The notes: a model not told the origin generated them from the sequence alone. Shown: positions 1 through 7,219, counted from the first letter of the stretch. The stretch: 16,146 nt of DNA from an uncultured Capnocytophaga sp. (GCF_938029845.1 NZ_CALHGG010000123.1:1-16146), one strand, 5' to 3'. Made by a program: numbers and translations.

Positions 1-64
1 TTGCAGGCCTACAACTGCTCAAAAGCACAAGCAGTAATAGTATGAAGGACAATAGTTTTTTCAT
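1..64 (-). CDS. Partial lipoprotein gene (N-terminus only, runs off the left edge)
   Basis: Reading leftward from an ATG at 64, the 21 visible codons give a short Lys-Lys n-region (MKKLLSF), a long Leu/Ile/Val-rich core and a lipobox LSSC with the lipidated Cys at residue 18, followed by Arg-Pro-Ala. This is a complete type II (lipoprotein) signal peptide. The mature protein is outside the window, so no function can be given. It lies 24 bp downstream of the rimO stop on the same strand with no promoter seen between them, so co-transcription with rimO is likely. The three residues after Cys show no acidic run of the kind that directs Capnocytophaga lipoproteins to the cell surface, but too little is visible to decide location. 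Confidence 0.72.
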   Translation of the reverse strand, partial: MKKLLSFILLLLVLLSSCRPA

Positions 65-70
65 TCTCTA

Positions 71-98
71 CTTTTTACCTTTTACTTTTTATCTTTTA
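71..98. repeat. Four 7-bp phased units, (TAAAARG)n on the minus strand, at the rimO 3' end
   Basis: Four consecutive heptamers (71-77, 78-84, 85-91, 92-98) read as variants of CTTTTTA/CCTTTTA on the plus strand. The rimO stop codon (89-91) and its last two sense codons (Lys-Arg) lie inside the array. The same family appears at 7239-7266 and, degenerate, at 3568-3595. Confidence 0.75.
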
Positions 99-1396
99 AC
101 GGGTTCCCCGTATAGATCGAAATCGGTAGCCTCTGTAATTAAGATGTCGGCAAAGTCGCCTATTTTTACATAGTGCAGGGCAGCATCTATAAGGACTTCG
201 TTGTCCACATCAGGGGAGTCATACTCGGTACGACCAACAAAGTATTGCCCTTCTTTGCGGTCAATAAGGCAACGGAAAGTCTTGCCTACCTTGGCTTGGT
301 TGAGCTCCCAAGAGATTTGGGATTGTATTTCCATAATCTCGGAGGCACGGCGTTGTTTTTCTTCTTCAGGTATATTGTCCTCCAGTTCATAGGCTGCGGT
401 ATTCTCCTCATGGCTATAAGTAAAACAGCCCAAACGCTCAAAACGCATCTGACGGACAAACTCCTTAAGCAGTTCGAAATCTTCCTCTGTCTCGTTTGGA
501 TATCCTACAATCAGGGTGGTACGAATGGCTATTTCAGGCATAGCTTCGCGGAAGTCCTTGAGTAGCTGGGTAGTTTTTGCTTGGGTGGTGCCACGCTTCA
601 TACTCTTGAGGATAGGGTCGGCAATGTGTTGGAGTGGAATGTCCAAGTATTTGCATATCTTAGGCTCCTCCTTCATCACAGTAAGTACGTCCTTAGGGAA
701 ACCGGTAGGGAAAGCATAGTGAATGCGTATCCATTCTATACCCTCCACCTTGGTCAAGGCACGGAGCAGGTCGGCCAATTTGCGTTCGCCGTATAGGTCT
801 AAGCCATAGTAGGTGACGTCCTGAGCGATAAGAATCAACTCTTTTACCCCTTTTTTAGCTAATTTTTCAGCCTCCACGACCAAATTCTCTATAGGGGTAC
901 TCTTGTGGCTGCCGCGCATCAGTGGAATGGCGCAGAAGCTACAAGGGCGATCACAACCCTCTGATACTTTCAAGTAGGCGTAGTTCTTAGGGGTAGTTGT
1001 GAGGCGTTCACCTATAAGTTCGTGCTTGTAGTCAGCCCCTAAAACCTTGAGCAGTGCAGGGAGTTCTGTGGTACCAAAATATTGATCTACATCGGGGATT
1101 TCTTTCTGCAAATCAGGCTTATAGCGCTCTGATAGACAGCCCATAACGAAGACCTTATCCACAAGTCCTTCTTCTTTCTTCTGGATATATTCTAGAATAG
1201 TGTTGATACTTTCTTCCTTGGCATTATTGATAAAGCCACAGGTGTTGATCACCACAATATTCCCTTTGTCCTCATGTACTACCTCCTTGCCACTGGCCTT
1301 GAGTTGTCCCATAAGTACTTCACTATCATATACGTTTTTGGAACACCCTAAGGTAACTACATTGATTTTATTTTGTTTGATGGATTTTGTCCGCAT
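89..1396 (-). CDS. rimO: RimO, ribosomal protein S12 (Asp) methylthiotransferase
   Basis: A radical-SAM enzyme that adds a methylthio group to an aspartate of ribosomal protein uS12 in the cytoplasm, using two [4Fe-4S] clusters. At 435 aa it is full length for the family. The N-terminal MTTase domain carries the three cluster cysteines Cys18 (TLGCSKN), Cys53 (NTCGFI) and Cys87 (MGCLSER). The radical-SAM CxxxCxxC is Cys148, Cys152 and Cys155 (EGCDRPCSFC). A C-terminal TRAM-like region closes the protein from about residue 365. The reading frame stays open upstream to 1963, but that part is antisense to asd. The start at 1396 (MRTKSIKQ) is chosen because homology begins there and a TAnnTTTG promoter lies just upstream. 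MiaB is the main alternative; the TLGCSKN and FCAIPLMRG wording fits RimO better. It is divergent from asd. Confidence 0.93.
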   Translation of the reverse strand: MRTKSIKQNKINVVTLGCSKNVYDSEVLMGQLKASGKEVVHEDKGNIVVINTCGFINNAKEESINTILEYIQKKEEGLVDKVFVMGCLSERYKPDLQKEIPDVDQYFGTTELPALLKVLGADYKHELIGERLTTTPKNYAYLKVSEGCDRPCSFCAIPLMRGSHKSTPIENLVVEAEKLAKKGVKELILIAQDVTYYGLDLYGERKLADLLRALTKVEGIEWIRIHYAFPTGFPKDVLTVMKEEPKICKYLDIPLQHIADPILKSMKRGTTQAKTTQLLKDFREAMPEIAIRTTLIVGYPNETEEDFELLKEFVRQMRFERLGCFTYSHEENTAAYELEDNIPEEEKQRRASEIMEIQSQISWELNQAKVGKTFRCLIDRKEGQYFVGRTEYDSPDVDNEVLIDAALHYVKIGDFADILITEATDFDLYGEPVKR

Positions 1397-1420
1397 GATG
1401 TTGTTGCTTGTTTGAGGGTG

Positions 1421-1428
1421 CAAAATTA
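1421..1428 (-). promoter_or_regulatory. rimO promoter -7 element
   Basis: The minus strand reads TAATTTTG followed by C, matching the Bacteroidota -7 consensus TAnnTTTG, about 25 bp upstream of the rimO ATG. No perfect TTG -33 box is seen; the best candidate is a T-rich TTC about 20 bp further upstream. It is back to back with the asd promoter. Confidence 0.6.
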
Positions 1429-1455
1429 CATCTTTTAAAAGAATAAAAGAAATAT

Positions 1456-1487
1456 TTTGTTTGTCAGAGAAAAAATTCATACTTTTG
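1456..1487 (+). promoter_or_regulatory. asd promoter (TTTG, 20 bp, TACTTTTG)
   Basis: TACTTTTG at 1480-1487 is a perfect TAnnTTTG -7 element. TTTG at 1456-1459 gives a 20-bp spacer; a second TTTG at 1460-1463 gives 16. The ATG at 1515 follows about 27 bp after the -7 box. This position rules out the longer frame starting at 1461, which would begin inside the promoter. Confidence 0.75.
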
Positions 1488-1514
1488 CGTGTTTGTACTT
1501 TAAAAATAAATATT

Positions 1515-2504
1515 ATGAAAGTAGCCGTAGTAGGCGCTACCGGACTGGTAGGCAACGTAATGTTGCAGGTCTTGGCAGAGCGCAATTTTCCAGTAACAGA
1601 ACTCATTCCCGTAGCCTCCGAGAAATCGGTAGGAAAAACTATTACCTTCAAAGGGAAGGAATATAAAGTAGTGGGTATGACCCAAGCCATTTCCCTCAAG
1701 CCTGATGTGGCTTTGTTTTCCGCAGGAGGGGACACCTCCAAGGAATGGGCACCCAAGTTTGCCCAAGTAGGTACAGTAGTGGTGGATAATTCTTCCGCTT
1801 GGCGTATGGATCCTACCAAAAAGTTGGTCATTCCTGAAATCAATGCCGATGTGCTCACTGCAGAGGATAAGATCATAGCCAATCCAAACTGCTCTACGAT
1901 CCAAATGCTCGTAGCCTTAGCGCCTTTGCGCAAATATGGTATTAAGCGTATTGTGGTCTCCACTTATCAATCTATTACAGGGACAGGGGTAAAAGCGGTA
2001 AAGCAGTTGGAAAACGAATACCAAGGGGTACAAGGACCTATGGCATACCACTACCCAATCCATCGCAATGCGATTCCTCACTGTGATGTGTTTGAGGAAA
2101 ATGGCTATACGAAGGAGGAAATGAAGTTGGTGAGAGAAACCAAGAAGATTTTCGCAGATGACTCCATACAGGTAACTGCTACTGCGGTACGTATTCCTGT
2201 GGTAGGTGGGCATAGCGAGTCGGTGAATGTAGAATTTGAGCAGGAATATGATCTTGCCGAAGTTCGTAAGCTTCTTAGTCAAGCTCCTGGGGTAGTATTG
2301 CAGGATAATACCGATACCAATACCTATCCTATGCCTATCTATGCTCATGGCAAAGACGATGTGTTTGTAGGTCGTGTACGCCGTGATGAGTCTCAACCTA
2401 AGACGCTCAACCTATGGGTAGTGGCCGATAATCTTCGCAAAGGTGCTGCCACTAACACCATTCAGATTGCCGAGACACTTATCAAAAAAGGAATCCTTAA
2501 ATAG
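1515..2504 (+). CDS. asd: Aspartate-semialdehyde dehydrogenase
   Basis: NADPH-dependent cytosolic enzyme that converts L-aspartyl phosphate to L-aspartate 4-semialdehyde, the branch point to lysine/diaminopimelate, threonine and methionine. The product is 329 aa, normal for the family. Residues 1-14 are the nucleotide-binding start (MKVAVVGATGLVG). The catalytic Cys126 sits in IANPNCSTIQ, and the active-site His233 in VVGGHSESV. An in-frame TTG start at 1461 is rejected because it lies in the promoter and homology starts at MKVAVVG. It is first in a plus-strand group with the PAP2 gene (13-bp gap) and the cyclase-family gene. Nothing links these three functionally, so the grouping may only reflect shared transcription. 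Its stop codon directly enters a 7-bp repeat array. Confidence 0.95.
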   Translation: MKVAVVGATGLVGNVMLQVLAERNFPVTELIPVASEKSVGKTITFKGKEYKVVGMTQAISLKPDVALFSAGGDTSKEWAPKFAQVGTVVVDNSSAWRMDPTKKLVIPEINADVLTAEDKIIANPNCSTIQMLVALAPLRKYGIKRIVVSTYQSITGTGVKAVKQLENEYQGVQGPMAYHYPIHRNAIPHCDVFEENGYTKEEMKLVRETKKIFADDSIQVTATAVRIPVVGGHSESVNVEFEQEYDLAEVRKLLSQAPGVVLQDNTDTNTYPMPIYAHGKDDVFVGRVRRDESQPKTLNLWVVADNLRKGAATNTIQIAETLIKKGILK

Positions 2505-2538
2505 TGACAAAAGACCAATGACTAATAACAAACAACGT
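2504..2538. repeat. Five 7-bp phased units, (RTGACHA)n, between asd and the PAP2 gene
   Basis: Five consecutive heptamers beginning with GTGACAA overlap the last base of the asd stop codon and run through the start codon of the next gene (ATG at 2518 lies in the unit ATGACTA). It belongs to the same family as the array at 9874-9954. Confidence 0.7.
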
Positions 2539-3570
2539 AGGGGCGAATGGAAATTCGCCCTTACTTTTCTTTTATTCTTCTCTCTTTTCTGTATCAATAC
2601 CATAACCGCACAAGAGGCTATGGCGGGAGCGTTGTTGGATACCATTCCTGTAGATGAAGACTGGATACCTAAAGAAATCGAGGGGGCTCATTATCAAATA
2701 GAACCAGATCTCTATTTTACCTATCAAAAACCAAAGTTTTGGGACTTGGTCAATAAGGCGCCCCGCAATGCTCTTAATACCCTTAAGGACTTTGTAGCCA
2801 AGCCTTATTATCCGTATGGTCTTGCAGCCTTGGGAGCTACTGCCGCGCTCATTCCTGCCGATCCTTGGCTGATTCGAGAAAGTCGCAACTTAGGAGAGAA
2901 TATGGGGCTAAATGAAGCACATACCTATAAGAAATTGGGTTTTCTCAAGATAGTCCCTGCCGATGTGAATTCGGCTCTGTACTTTGTAGGTAATGGAACG
3001 ACTTTCATCCTCATTAGTGGGGGACTGGCAACCTATGGACTCATTACAGATGATTACAGGGCTAAAAGTACCGCTATGCAACTCATTGAGAGTATACTTG
3101 TCACAGGGGTATTCGTACAACCTATCAAGCGACTCACAGGTAGGGAAAGCCCATTTATTACCGCAGAAAATGGAAATTGGCACAGTTCTTGGAGGTTTGC
3201 TCCTAGTATTGCAGAATATCAGCGTAACACCTCTCGTTATGATGCTATGCCCTCAGGACACCTTACCACAGCCATGGCAGCTGTGACTGTATTGGCTGAG
3301 AACTATAAGGACTATAAGTGGATCAAGCCTGTAAGCTATACCGCTTTGGCACTTATGTCCTTTGAGATGATGCAAAGTAAAGTACATTGGGCTTCGGATT
3401 ACCCAATAGCACTCTTTATGGGTTACCTCATCGGGAAGAATATTGCCAAATCGCGTATTGAGACCTCTGATTATCGATTCAAAACAGCCCAGAAGTATCA
3501 GTGGAACCTTTCCAGCTCTACTGCTTGGGATGGAACGCCGTTATATGGAGTAACCATTACTATTAAGTAA
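2518..3570 (+). CDS. Secreted or membrane PAP2-superfamily (acid phosphatase/haloperoxidase-like) protein
   Basis: A 350-aa product with a cleavable-looking signal peptide (basic residues 5-12, hydrophobic core about 13-30, ending ITAQ) and a PAP2 domain from about residue 185 to 312. Members dephosphorylate lipid phosphates or related esters at the envelope. Motif 1 is Lys204-RLTGRE-Ser211-Pro212, motif 2 is Pro245-Ser-Gly-His248, and motif 3 is MMQSKV-His290-WAS-Asp294. The nucleophilic and acid/base histidines are present. However, the phosphate-binding Arg expected seven residues after the motif 1 Lys is Ser211, and the Arg expected six residues before His290 is Met284. Activity is therefore uncertain, or the subfamily binds phosphate differently. 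The start at 2518 is needed to include the signal peptide; the frame upstream overlaps asd. No separate promoter is seen, so read-through from asd is likely. Confidence 0.85.
   Translation: MTNNKQRRGEWKFALTFLLFFSLFCINTITAQEAMAGALLDTIPVDEDWIPKEIEGAHYQIEPDLYFTYQKPKFWDLVNKAPRNALNTLKDFVAKPYYPYGLAALGATAALIPADPWLIRESRNLGENMGLNEAHTYKKLGFLKIVPADVNSALYFVGNGTTFILISGGLATYGLITDDYRAKSTAMQLIESILVTGVFVQPIKRLTGRESPFITAENGNWHSSWRFAPSIAEYQRNTSRYDAMPSGHLTTAMAAVTVLAENYKDYKWIKPVSYTALALMSFEMMQSKVHWASDYPIALFMGYLIGKNIAKSRIETSDYRFKTAQKYQWNLSSSTAWDGTPLYGVTITIK
2537..2564. repeat. REP-like palindrome inside the PAP2 gene 5' end
   Basis: GTAGGGGCGAAT (2537-2548), a GGAA loop and ATTCGCCCTTAC (2553-2564) form a 12-bp stem with one G-T pair. 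The GTAGGGGCG...CGCCC palindrome type is familiar as an interspersed repeat in several bacterial phyla. Here it sits inside codons 7-16 of the reading frame and follows a heptamer array. Confidence 0.7.
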
Positions 3571-3630
3571 AGAGTAAGCGGGAAAAGGTAAACCTGGCCT
3601 CATTAATAATTAACGATTAACAATTATAAA
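3568..3630. repeat. Two 7-bp phased arrays between the PAP2 and cyclase-family genes
   Basis: Starting exactly at the PAP2 stop TAA, four degenerate TAAAAGG-type heptamers run over 3568-3595. After 7 bp, four TTAACAA-type heptamers run over 3603-3630 and end one base before the next ATG (3632). Every unit of the second array carries TAA or TTA, so both strands are rich in stops. Confidence 0.65.
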
Positions 3631-3631
3631 G

Positions 3632-4348
3632 ATGAATTTATACCAACTTTTACAAGAAAAGCAGTGGGTAGATCTTACTCACCAAATAGACGAACATTCG
3701 CCTAAATTCCCAGCGCTACCAGCCTTGGAGCAGAAAGACCTTTTCACCCTCAAGGATGGTTTCCATGTACAGCAATTCTCGGTGGTAGGTCAATATGGAA
3801 CTCATATAGATGCCCCTATTCACTTTGTAGAAGGAGGGCGTTGGCTGGATGACATTCCTCTGAAAGACTTGCTTCTGCCTCTTTATGTCATAGATAAGTC
3901 TCAAGAAGTAGCCCAGAATAACGACTATATACTGACCCGAGAGGATATCCTAGCTTTTGAGCAGCAATACGGGCAAATTGTCCCAGGTGCTTTTGTAGCC
4001 TTCCGTAGTGATTGGCATAAGCGCTGGCCTTCGTATGAGCAGATGCGCAACTTGGATGATAAGGGTGTACAACACACGCCAGGTTGGAGCCATGAAGCCT
4101 TGGAGTTCCTTATTCACGAACGTAAGGTCAAGGCAGTAGGACATGAAACTTTAGATACCGATGCAGGTGTACCCGCCGCAGCAAAGGGACTAGTAGAGGA
4201 GTATTACCTGCTCTCCCAAGATATTTACCAGATAGAAGTTATGGCCAACCTAGACCAATGTCCTGCCACAGGAGCTATCATCTCCATTGCTTTCCCTCAC
4301 TGGAGAAAAGCCACAGGCTCTCCTGTACGTGCCATAGCTGTGTTTTAG
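3632..4348 (+). CDS. Cyclase-family protein (kynurenine formamidase / isatin hydrolase-like metal hydrolase)
   Basis: A 238-aa product matching the cyclase family (PF04199), metal-dependent amidohydrolases whose characterised members include bacterial kynurenine formamidase KynB and isatin hydrolase. The signature GTHIDAPIHF (residues 56-65) supplies His58, Asp60 and His64. A second cluster, GHETLDTDAG (170-179), supplies His171 and Glu172. The first ligand of the KynB motif HxGTHxD is Gln54 here; I recall a widespread cyclase-family subgroup with the same QxGTHxD wording, so this is a subfamily trait rather than damage. There is no signal peptide, so it is cytoplasmic. The substrate is unknown, and no kynureninase or tryptophan dioxygenase gene is nearby, so the kynB symbol is not assigned. 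No own promoter is seen; it is probably transcribed from upstream. Confidence 0.85.
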   Translation: MNLYQLLQEKQWVDLTHQIDEHSPKFPALPALEQKDLFTLKDGFHVQQFSVVGQYGTHIDAPIHFVEGGRWLDDIPLKDLLLPLYVIDKSQEVAQNNDYILTREDILAFEQQYGQIVPGAFVAFRSDWHKRWPSYEQMRNLDDKGVQHTPGWSHEALEFLIHERKVKAVGHETLDTDAGVPAAAKGLVEEYYLLSQDIYQIEVMANLDQCPATGAIISIAFPHWRKATGSPVRAIAVF

Positions 4349-4352
4349 CCTA

Positions 4353-4386
4353 CAGAAGTTAGATACTGACTTCTGATAACTGAAAA
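4353..4386. repeat. CTGAWAA-type 7-bp array with a CAGAAGT/ACTTCTG inverted repeat
   Basis: CTGA recurs at 4366, 4373 and 4380, exactly 7 bp apart, preceded by a TTAGATA unit (4359-4365), all within 40 bp of the cyclase-family stop codon. CAGAAGT (4353-4359) and ACTTCTG (4369-4375) could pair as a 7-bp stem with a 9-nt loop. It has no clear T-tract, so a terminator role is only possible. Confidence 0.5.
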
Positions 4387-4425
4387 TGTTGAAAAGTTAA
4401 TTTTTTAAATAAATAAAAAAAATCG

Positions 4426-4433
4426 TAAATTTG
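4426..4433 (+). promoter_or_regulatory. Promoter -7 element for the collagen-like lipoprotein gene
   Basis: TAAATTTG fits TAnnTTTG and lies about 36 bp upstream of the ATG at 4470. The upstream 30 bp are almost pure A+T without a clear TTG. The open frame beginning at 4431 starts inside this element, which supports the downstream start. Confidence 0.6.
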
Positions 4434-4469
4434 TGCCGTAAATGCGACATAGATATAATTTTTAAAACA

Positions 4470-6086
4470 ATGAGAAAATATTTATCTACTTTATTAGTAG
4501 CGAGCGTGTTAGCTGCAAGCTGTACCAAAGATGCTGAGGTGATACGCGAGAAGATTGTAAACCAGAGTAGACCTATACTCTCTGGACAAGGTCAGCCTGA
4601 GAATACCAAAGGCGAAGACGGAGATTATTACTTAGACCTAGCAAATGCCAACCTCTATGGACCTAAAACCAAAGGTGCATGGGGAGCGCCTGCTCTTAAT
4701 CTTAGAGGAGTTGCTGGTAAGGACGGAAAAGATGGTGCCAATGGTACCAATGGAGCTACACCACGCATCGGGGACAATGGTAACTGGTGGGTAGGCAATA
4801 CTGACTTAGGAGTAAAAGCACAAGGTACCCAAGGACAGAAAGGTCAAGATGGAGCTACACCACGTATTGGGGACAATGGCAACTGGTGGGTAGGTAATAC
4901 CGACTTAGGAGTAAAAGCACAAGGTACTCAAGGACAGAAAGGTCAAGATGGAGCTACACCACGTATTGGGGATAATGGCAACTGGTGGGTAGGTAATACC
5001 GACTTAGGGTTAAAAGCACAAGGAGCCCAAGGACAAAAAGGTCAAGATGGACGAGATGGGCAAAACGGACGCGATGGAGCTACACCACGTATTGGAGACA
5101 ATGGTAACTGGTGGGTAGGCGACCAAGATACAGGTAAGTCTGCTCGTGGCGAACAAGGAGAAAGAGGTATTCCAGGAGCTAATGGACGCGATGGCAATAA
5201 TGGTTTTACGCCCTATATAGGTGAAAATGGCAACTGGTGGGTAGACGGTAATGATACTCACAAGCCTGCCCGAGGAGAACAAGGGGAAAGAGGAGTTGCT
5301 GGTCAGAATGGTCAAAATGGTGCTGATGGTTCTAAGATCTTAGCTGAAAATCGTGCTCCCCAAGCCTCTGATGGTGTAGTAGGAGATTATTTTATAGATA
5401 AGGATGCCAAAATATTCTATGGACCTAAAACAACTTCAGGATGGCCTTCTACAGGAATTTCTCTAACAGGAGCACCTAGAGCTACTGTAGATTATCAGCT
5501 TAGCGAAGATGGAAAGACTTTAGTAAAATGGCTCAATCCTAAGACTTCCTATATTGATATGAACTTAGATCCTAAGCTTAGGGATGTCACTACCATAGCC
5601 GATGGAGCTTTCTCTGTGCCAGGACTACGTGATAGACTCTCTACCATCATTATAGGAGATGATGTAACAGAAATTCAGGCATCTGCTTTCCATGGTTGTG
5701 GAGCCTTAAGAAGAGTGGAACTCCCAGAAGGACTTACTGCTATAGCTCCTAATACATTTGAGGCTTGTATGAGTTTGCAGTATATAAATATCCCAGAAAC
5801 TGTAACCTCTATTGGTTCTTATGCTTTTGCTAATTGTACTAAGCTTAAGAAAATTACTATACCTAAGGGAGTAGGACGTTTTGAAGCACGTACCTTTGTA
5901 GGTTGTACGGCTCTTAAGACACTTGTTTTAGAGAACCCTATTGCATTCAATATAGACCAAGTATCGAATGCCTTTGCAGGAACTACACTTACCTCTATAT
6001 TTGTGCCTCATGCAGCAAAACAAGCATATAAAGATGCTAACAGAGCTGATCGTAAGGCTATAATAAAATCTGTAGTGATAGAATAG
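4470..6086 (+). CDS. Collagen-like, GNWWV-repeat lipoprotein with C-terminal BspA-like leucine-rich region
   Basis: A 538-aa predicted lipoprotein with a short signal peptide and lipobox LAASC, Cys18 lipidated. The following T-K-D-A-E partly fits the K-(D/E)2 export signal known for surface lipoproteins of Capnocytophaga canimorsus, so surface display is likely. Order after the signal: a GDYYLDLANANLYGPKT module (about 51-80) ending in LRG; short Gly-X-Y collagen-like stretches separating five TPxIG(D/E)NGNWWV units (about 95-285); a second copy of the first module (GDYFIDKDAKIFYGPKT, about 305-335); then four or five BspA-type (LRR_5) repeats from about 372 to 515, with the pattern xIxxxAFxxCxxLxxIxIP. 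BspA-type repeats mediate adhesion in oral bacteria; adhesion here is inference. It has its own promoter and terminator, so it is monocistronic. Unlike its neighbours it is modular and repeat-rich. Confidence 0.85.
   Translation: MRKYLSTLLVASVLAASCTKDAEVIREKIVNQSRPILSGQGQPENTKGEDGDYYLDLANANLYGPKTKGAWGAPALNLRGVAGKDGKDGANGTNGATPRIGDNGNWWVGNTDLGVKAQGTQGQKGQDGATPRIGDNGNWWVGNTDLGVKAQGTQGQKGQDGATPRIGDNGNWWVGNTDLGLKAQGAQGQKGQDGRDGQNGRDGATPRIGDNGNWWVGDQDTGKSARGEQGERGIPGANGRDGNNGFTPYIGENGNWWVDGNDTHKPARGEQGERGVAGQNGQNGADGSKILAENRAPQASDGVVGDYFIDKDAKIFYGPKTTSGWPSTGISLTGAPRATVDYQLSEDGKTLVKWLNPKTSYIDMNLDPKLRDVTTIADGAFSVPGLRDRLSTIIIGDDVTEIQASAFHGCGALRRVELPEGLTAIAPNTFEACMSLQYINIPETVTSIGSYAFANCTKLKKITIPKGVGRFEARTFVGCTALKTLVLENPIAFNIDQVSNAFAGTTLTSIFVPHAAKQAYKDANRADRKAIIKSVVIE
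4752..5048 (+). repeat. Three tandem 99-bp (33-aa) repeats
   Basis: Units start at 4752, 4851 and 4950, each beginning GGAGCTACACCACG and encoding GATPRIGDNGNWWVG plus a linker. By eye, units 1 and 2 differ at 6 of 99 bases, all synonymous; units 2 and 3 differ at 7, with two amino-acid changes. Two diverged copies follow at 5076 and about 5202. Confidence 0.9.
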
Positions 6087-6112
6087 TACATCTTTTTAAA
6101 ACTATATAACTC

Positions 6113-6144
6113 AAGAGAGGCTGTCCATTTGGGCAGCCTCTCTT
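6113..6144. terminator. Bidirectional terminator between the lipoprotein gene and pta
   Basis: AAGAGAGGCTGTCC (6113-6126) pairs with GGGCAGCCTCTCTT (6131-6144), a 14-bp stem with one G-T pair and an ATTT loop. T-rich sequence follows on the plus strand and the minus strand has TCTTGAG after the stem. It sits 26 bp after the lipoprotein stop and 24 bp after the pta stop, serving the two convergent genes. Confidence 0.85.
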
Positions 6145-6168
6145 TATGTAACATGATGAAAAAATGAA

Positions 6169-7185
6169 TTATTCTTGCATACCTGCTTGGATAGCTGTGA
6201 TAAGTACTGTATTGTAAATATCAGGTACAGTAGCTCCACGGCTAAGGTCATTCACTGGTTTGCGCAAACCTTGTAGCATAGGGCCTATGGCGATAGAATG
6301 TGTTTCTCTCTGTACGGCCTTATAAGTAATATTTCCCGCGTTGAGGTCAGGGAAGATAAGTACATTGGCTTGACCAGCGACAGGAGAATCTGGCATCTTC
6401 TGTTTGGCTACAGTAGCATCTACGGCAGCATCGTATTGAATAGGGCCTTCTACAAGGAGGTCAGGACGTTGTGCTTTTACGATTTCGGTAGCTTCACGTA
6501 CCTTATCTACGTCCTCTCCACTTCCTGAAGTACCAGAAGAGTAGGAGAGAAGAGCTACTTTTGGCTCTATACCGAATGCCTTGGCAGAATCGGCAGAGGT
6601 GATAGCGATTTCAGCTAATTGCTCAGCAGTAGGCTTAGGTACTACAGCACAGTCACCATATACCAATACACGATCAGGCAAGATCATAAAGAATACAGAA
6701 GAGACTGTTTTTACGCCTTTTTTTGTTTTTACAAACTGTAAAGAGGGGCGAATAGTATGTGCAGTGGAGTTCACCGCTCCAGATACCATTCCGTCGGCAT
6801 CGCCCATGAATACCATCATGGTACCGAAGTAAGAAACGTCCAGCATCAGCTCTTGCGCTTGCTGTTCAGTCATGCCTTTTTCCTTGCGAATTTCGTAGAG
6901 TTTCTTCCAATAAGCCTCGTAGTTAGGACTTTTCTTAGGAGAGATGATTTGGATACGTTCTGGGTTCCAGTTAAGGCCTAATTCATCCACACGGGAAAGT
7001 ACCTGACTTGATTCCCCAAGGATAGTAAGATAAGCCAATCCGTCTTCAGCAAGTTTCGCCGCTGCCGAAAGGATACGTTTGTCTTCACCTTCGGGAAGTA
7101 CGATGCGTTTTTGGAGTTTTCTAGCTGTTTCTACCATGTAATTTTGGAACTTCTTGGAAGTATCGGATGTTACAGATGTGTTCAT
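6169..7185 (-). CDS. pta: Phosphate acetyltransferase
   Basis: Cytosolic enzyme that interconverts acetyl-CoA plus phosphate with acetyl phosphate plus CoA, the first step of acetate production and the link to substrate-level ATP through acetate kinase. The 338-aa product is the short, single-domain (PTA_PTB) form without the N-terminal DRTGG/P-loop part of E. coli Pta. Visible signatures are LPEGEDKR (30-37), GDADGMVSGAVNSTAHTIRP (128-147), SYSSGTSGSGED (214-225), PDLNAGNITYK (279-289) and NDLSRGA (312-318). The last holds the Ser/Arg pair that matches the CoA/phosphate-binding residues of the Methanosarcina enzyme. It has its own promoter, and no acetate kinase gene adjoins it on either side. 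Phosphate butyryltransferase is a less likely reading. Confidence 0.93.
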   Translation of the reverse strand: MNTSVTSDTSKKFQNYMVETARKLQKRIVLPEGEDKRILSAAAKLAEDGLAYLTILGESSQVLSRVDELGLNWNPERIQIISPKKSPNYEAYWKKLYEIRKEKGMTEQQAQELMLDVSYFGTMMVFMGDADGMVSGAVNSTAHTIRPSLQFVKTKKGVKTVSSVFFMILPDRVLVYGDCAVVPKPTAEQLAEIAITSADSAKAFGIEPKVALLSYSSGTSGSGEDVDKVREATEIVKAQRPDLLVEGPIQYDAAVDATVAKQKMPDSPVAGQANVLIFPDLNAGNITYKAVQRETHSIAIGPMLQGLRKPVNDLSRGATVPDIYNTVLITAIQAGMQE

Positions 7186-7219
7186 GTTTATAGTATTTTT
7201 AATGTGTATTTCTAAACGA

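Noticed and set aside
1..45. Short plus-strand frames open to the left edge
   Set aside because: The minus-strand reading of the same bases gives a convincing lipoprotein signal peptide with an ATG, which explains the region better.
1397..1963. N-terminal extension of the rimO frame (to 624 aa)
   Set aside because: It is antisense to asd, crosses both promoters, and carries no RimO homology; the 435-aa start fits the family.
3632..4348. Assignment of the cyclase-family gene as kynB
   Set aside because: The first metal ligand is Gln rather than His and no other kynurenine-pathway gene is present, so only the family is supported.
4752..5048. CRISPR-like regular repeat spacing
   Set aside because: The 99-bp units are contiguous, in frame and coding, with no unique spacers.
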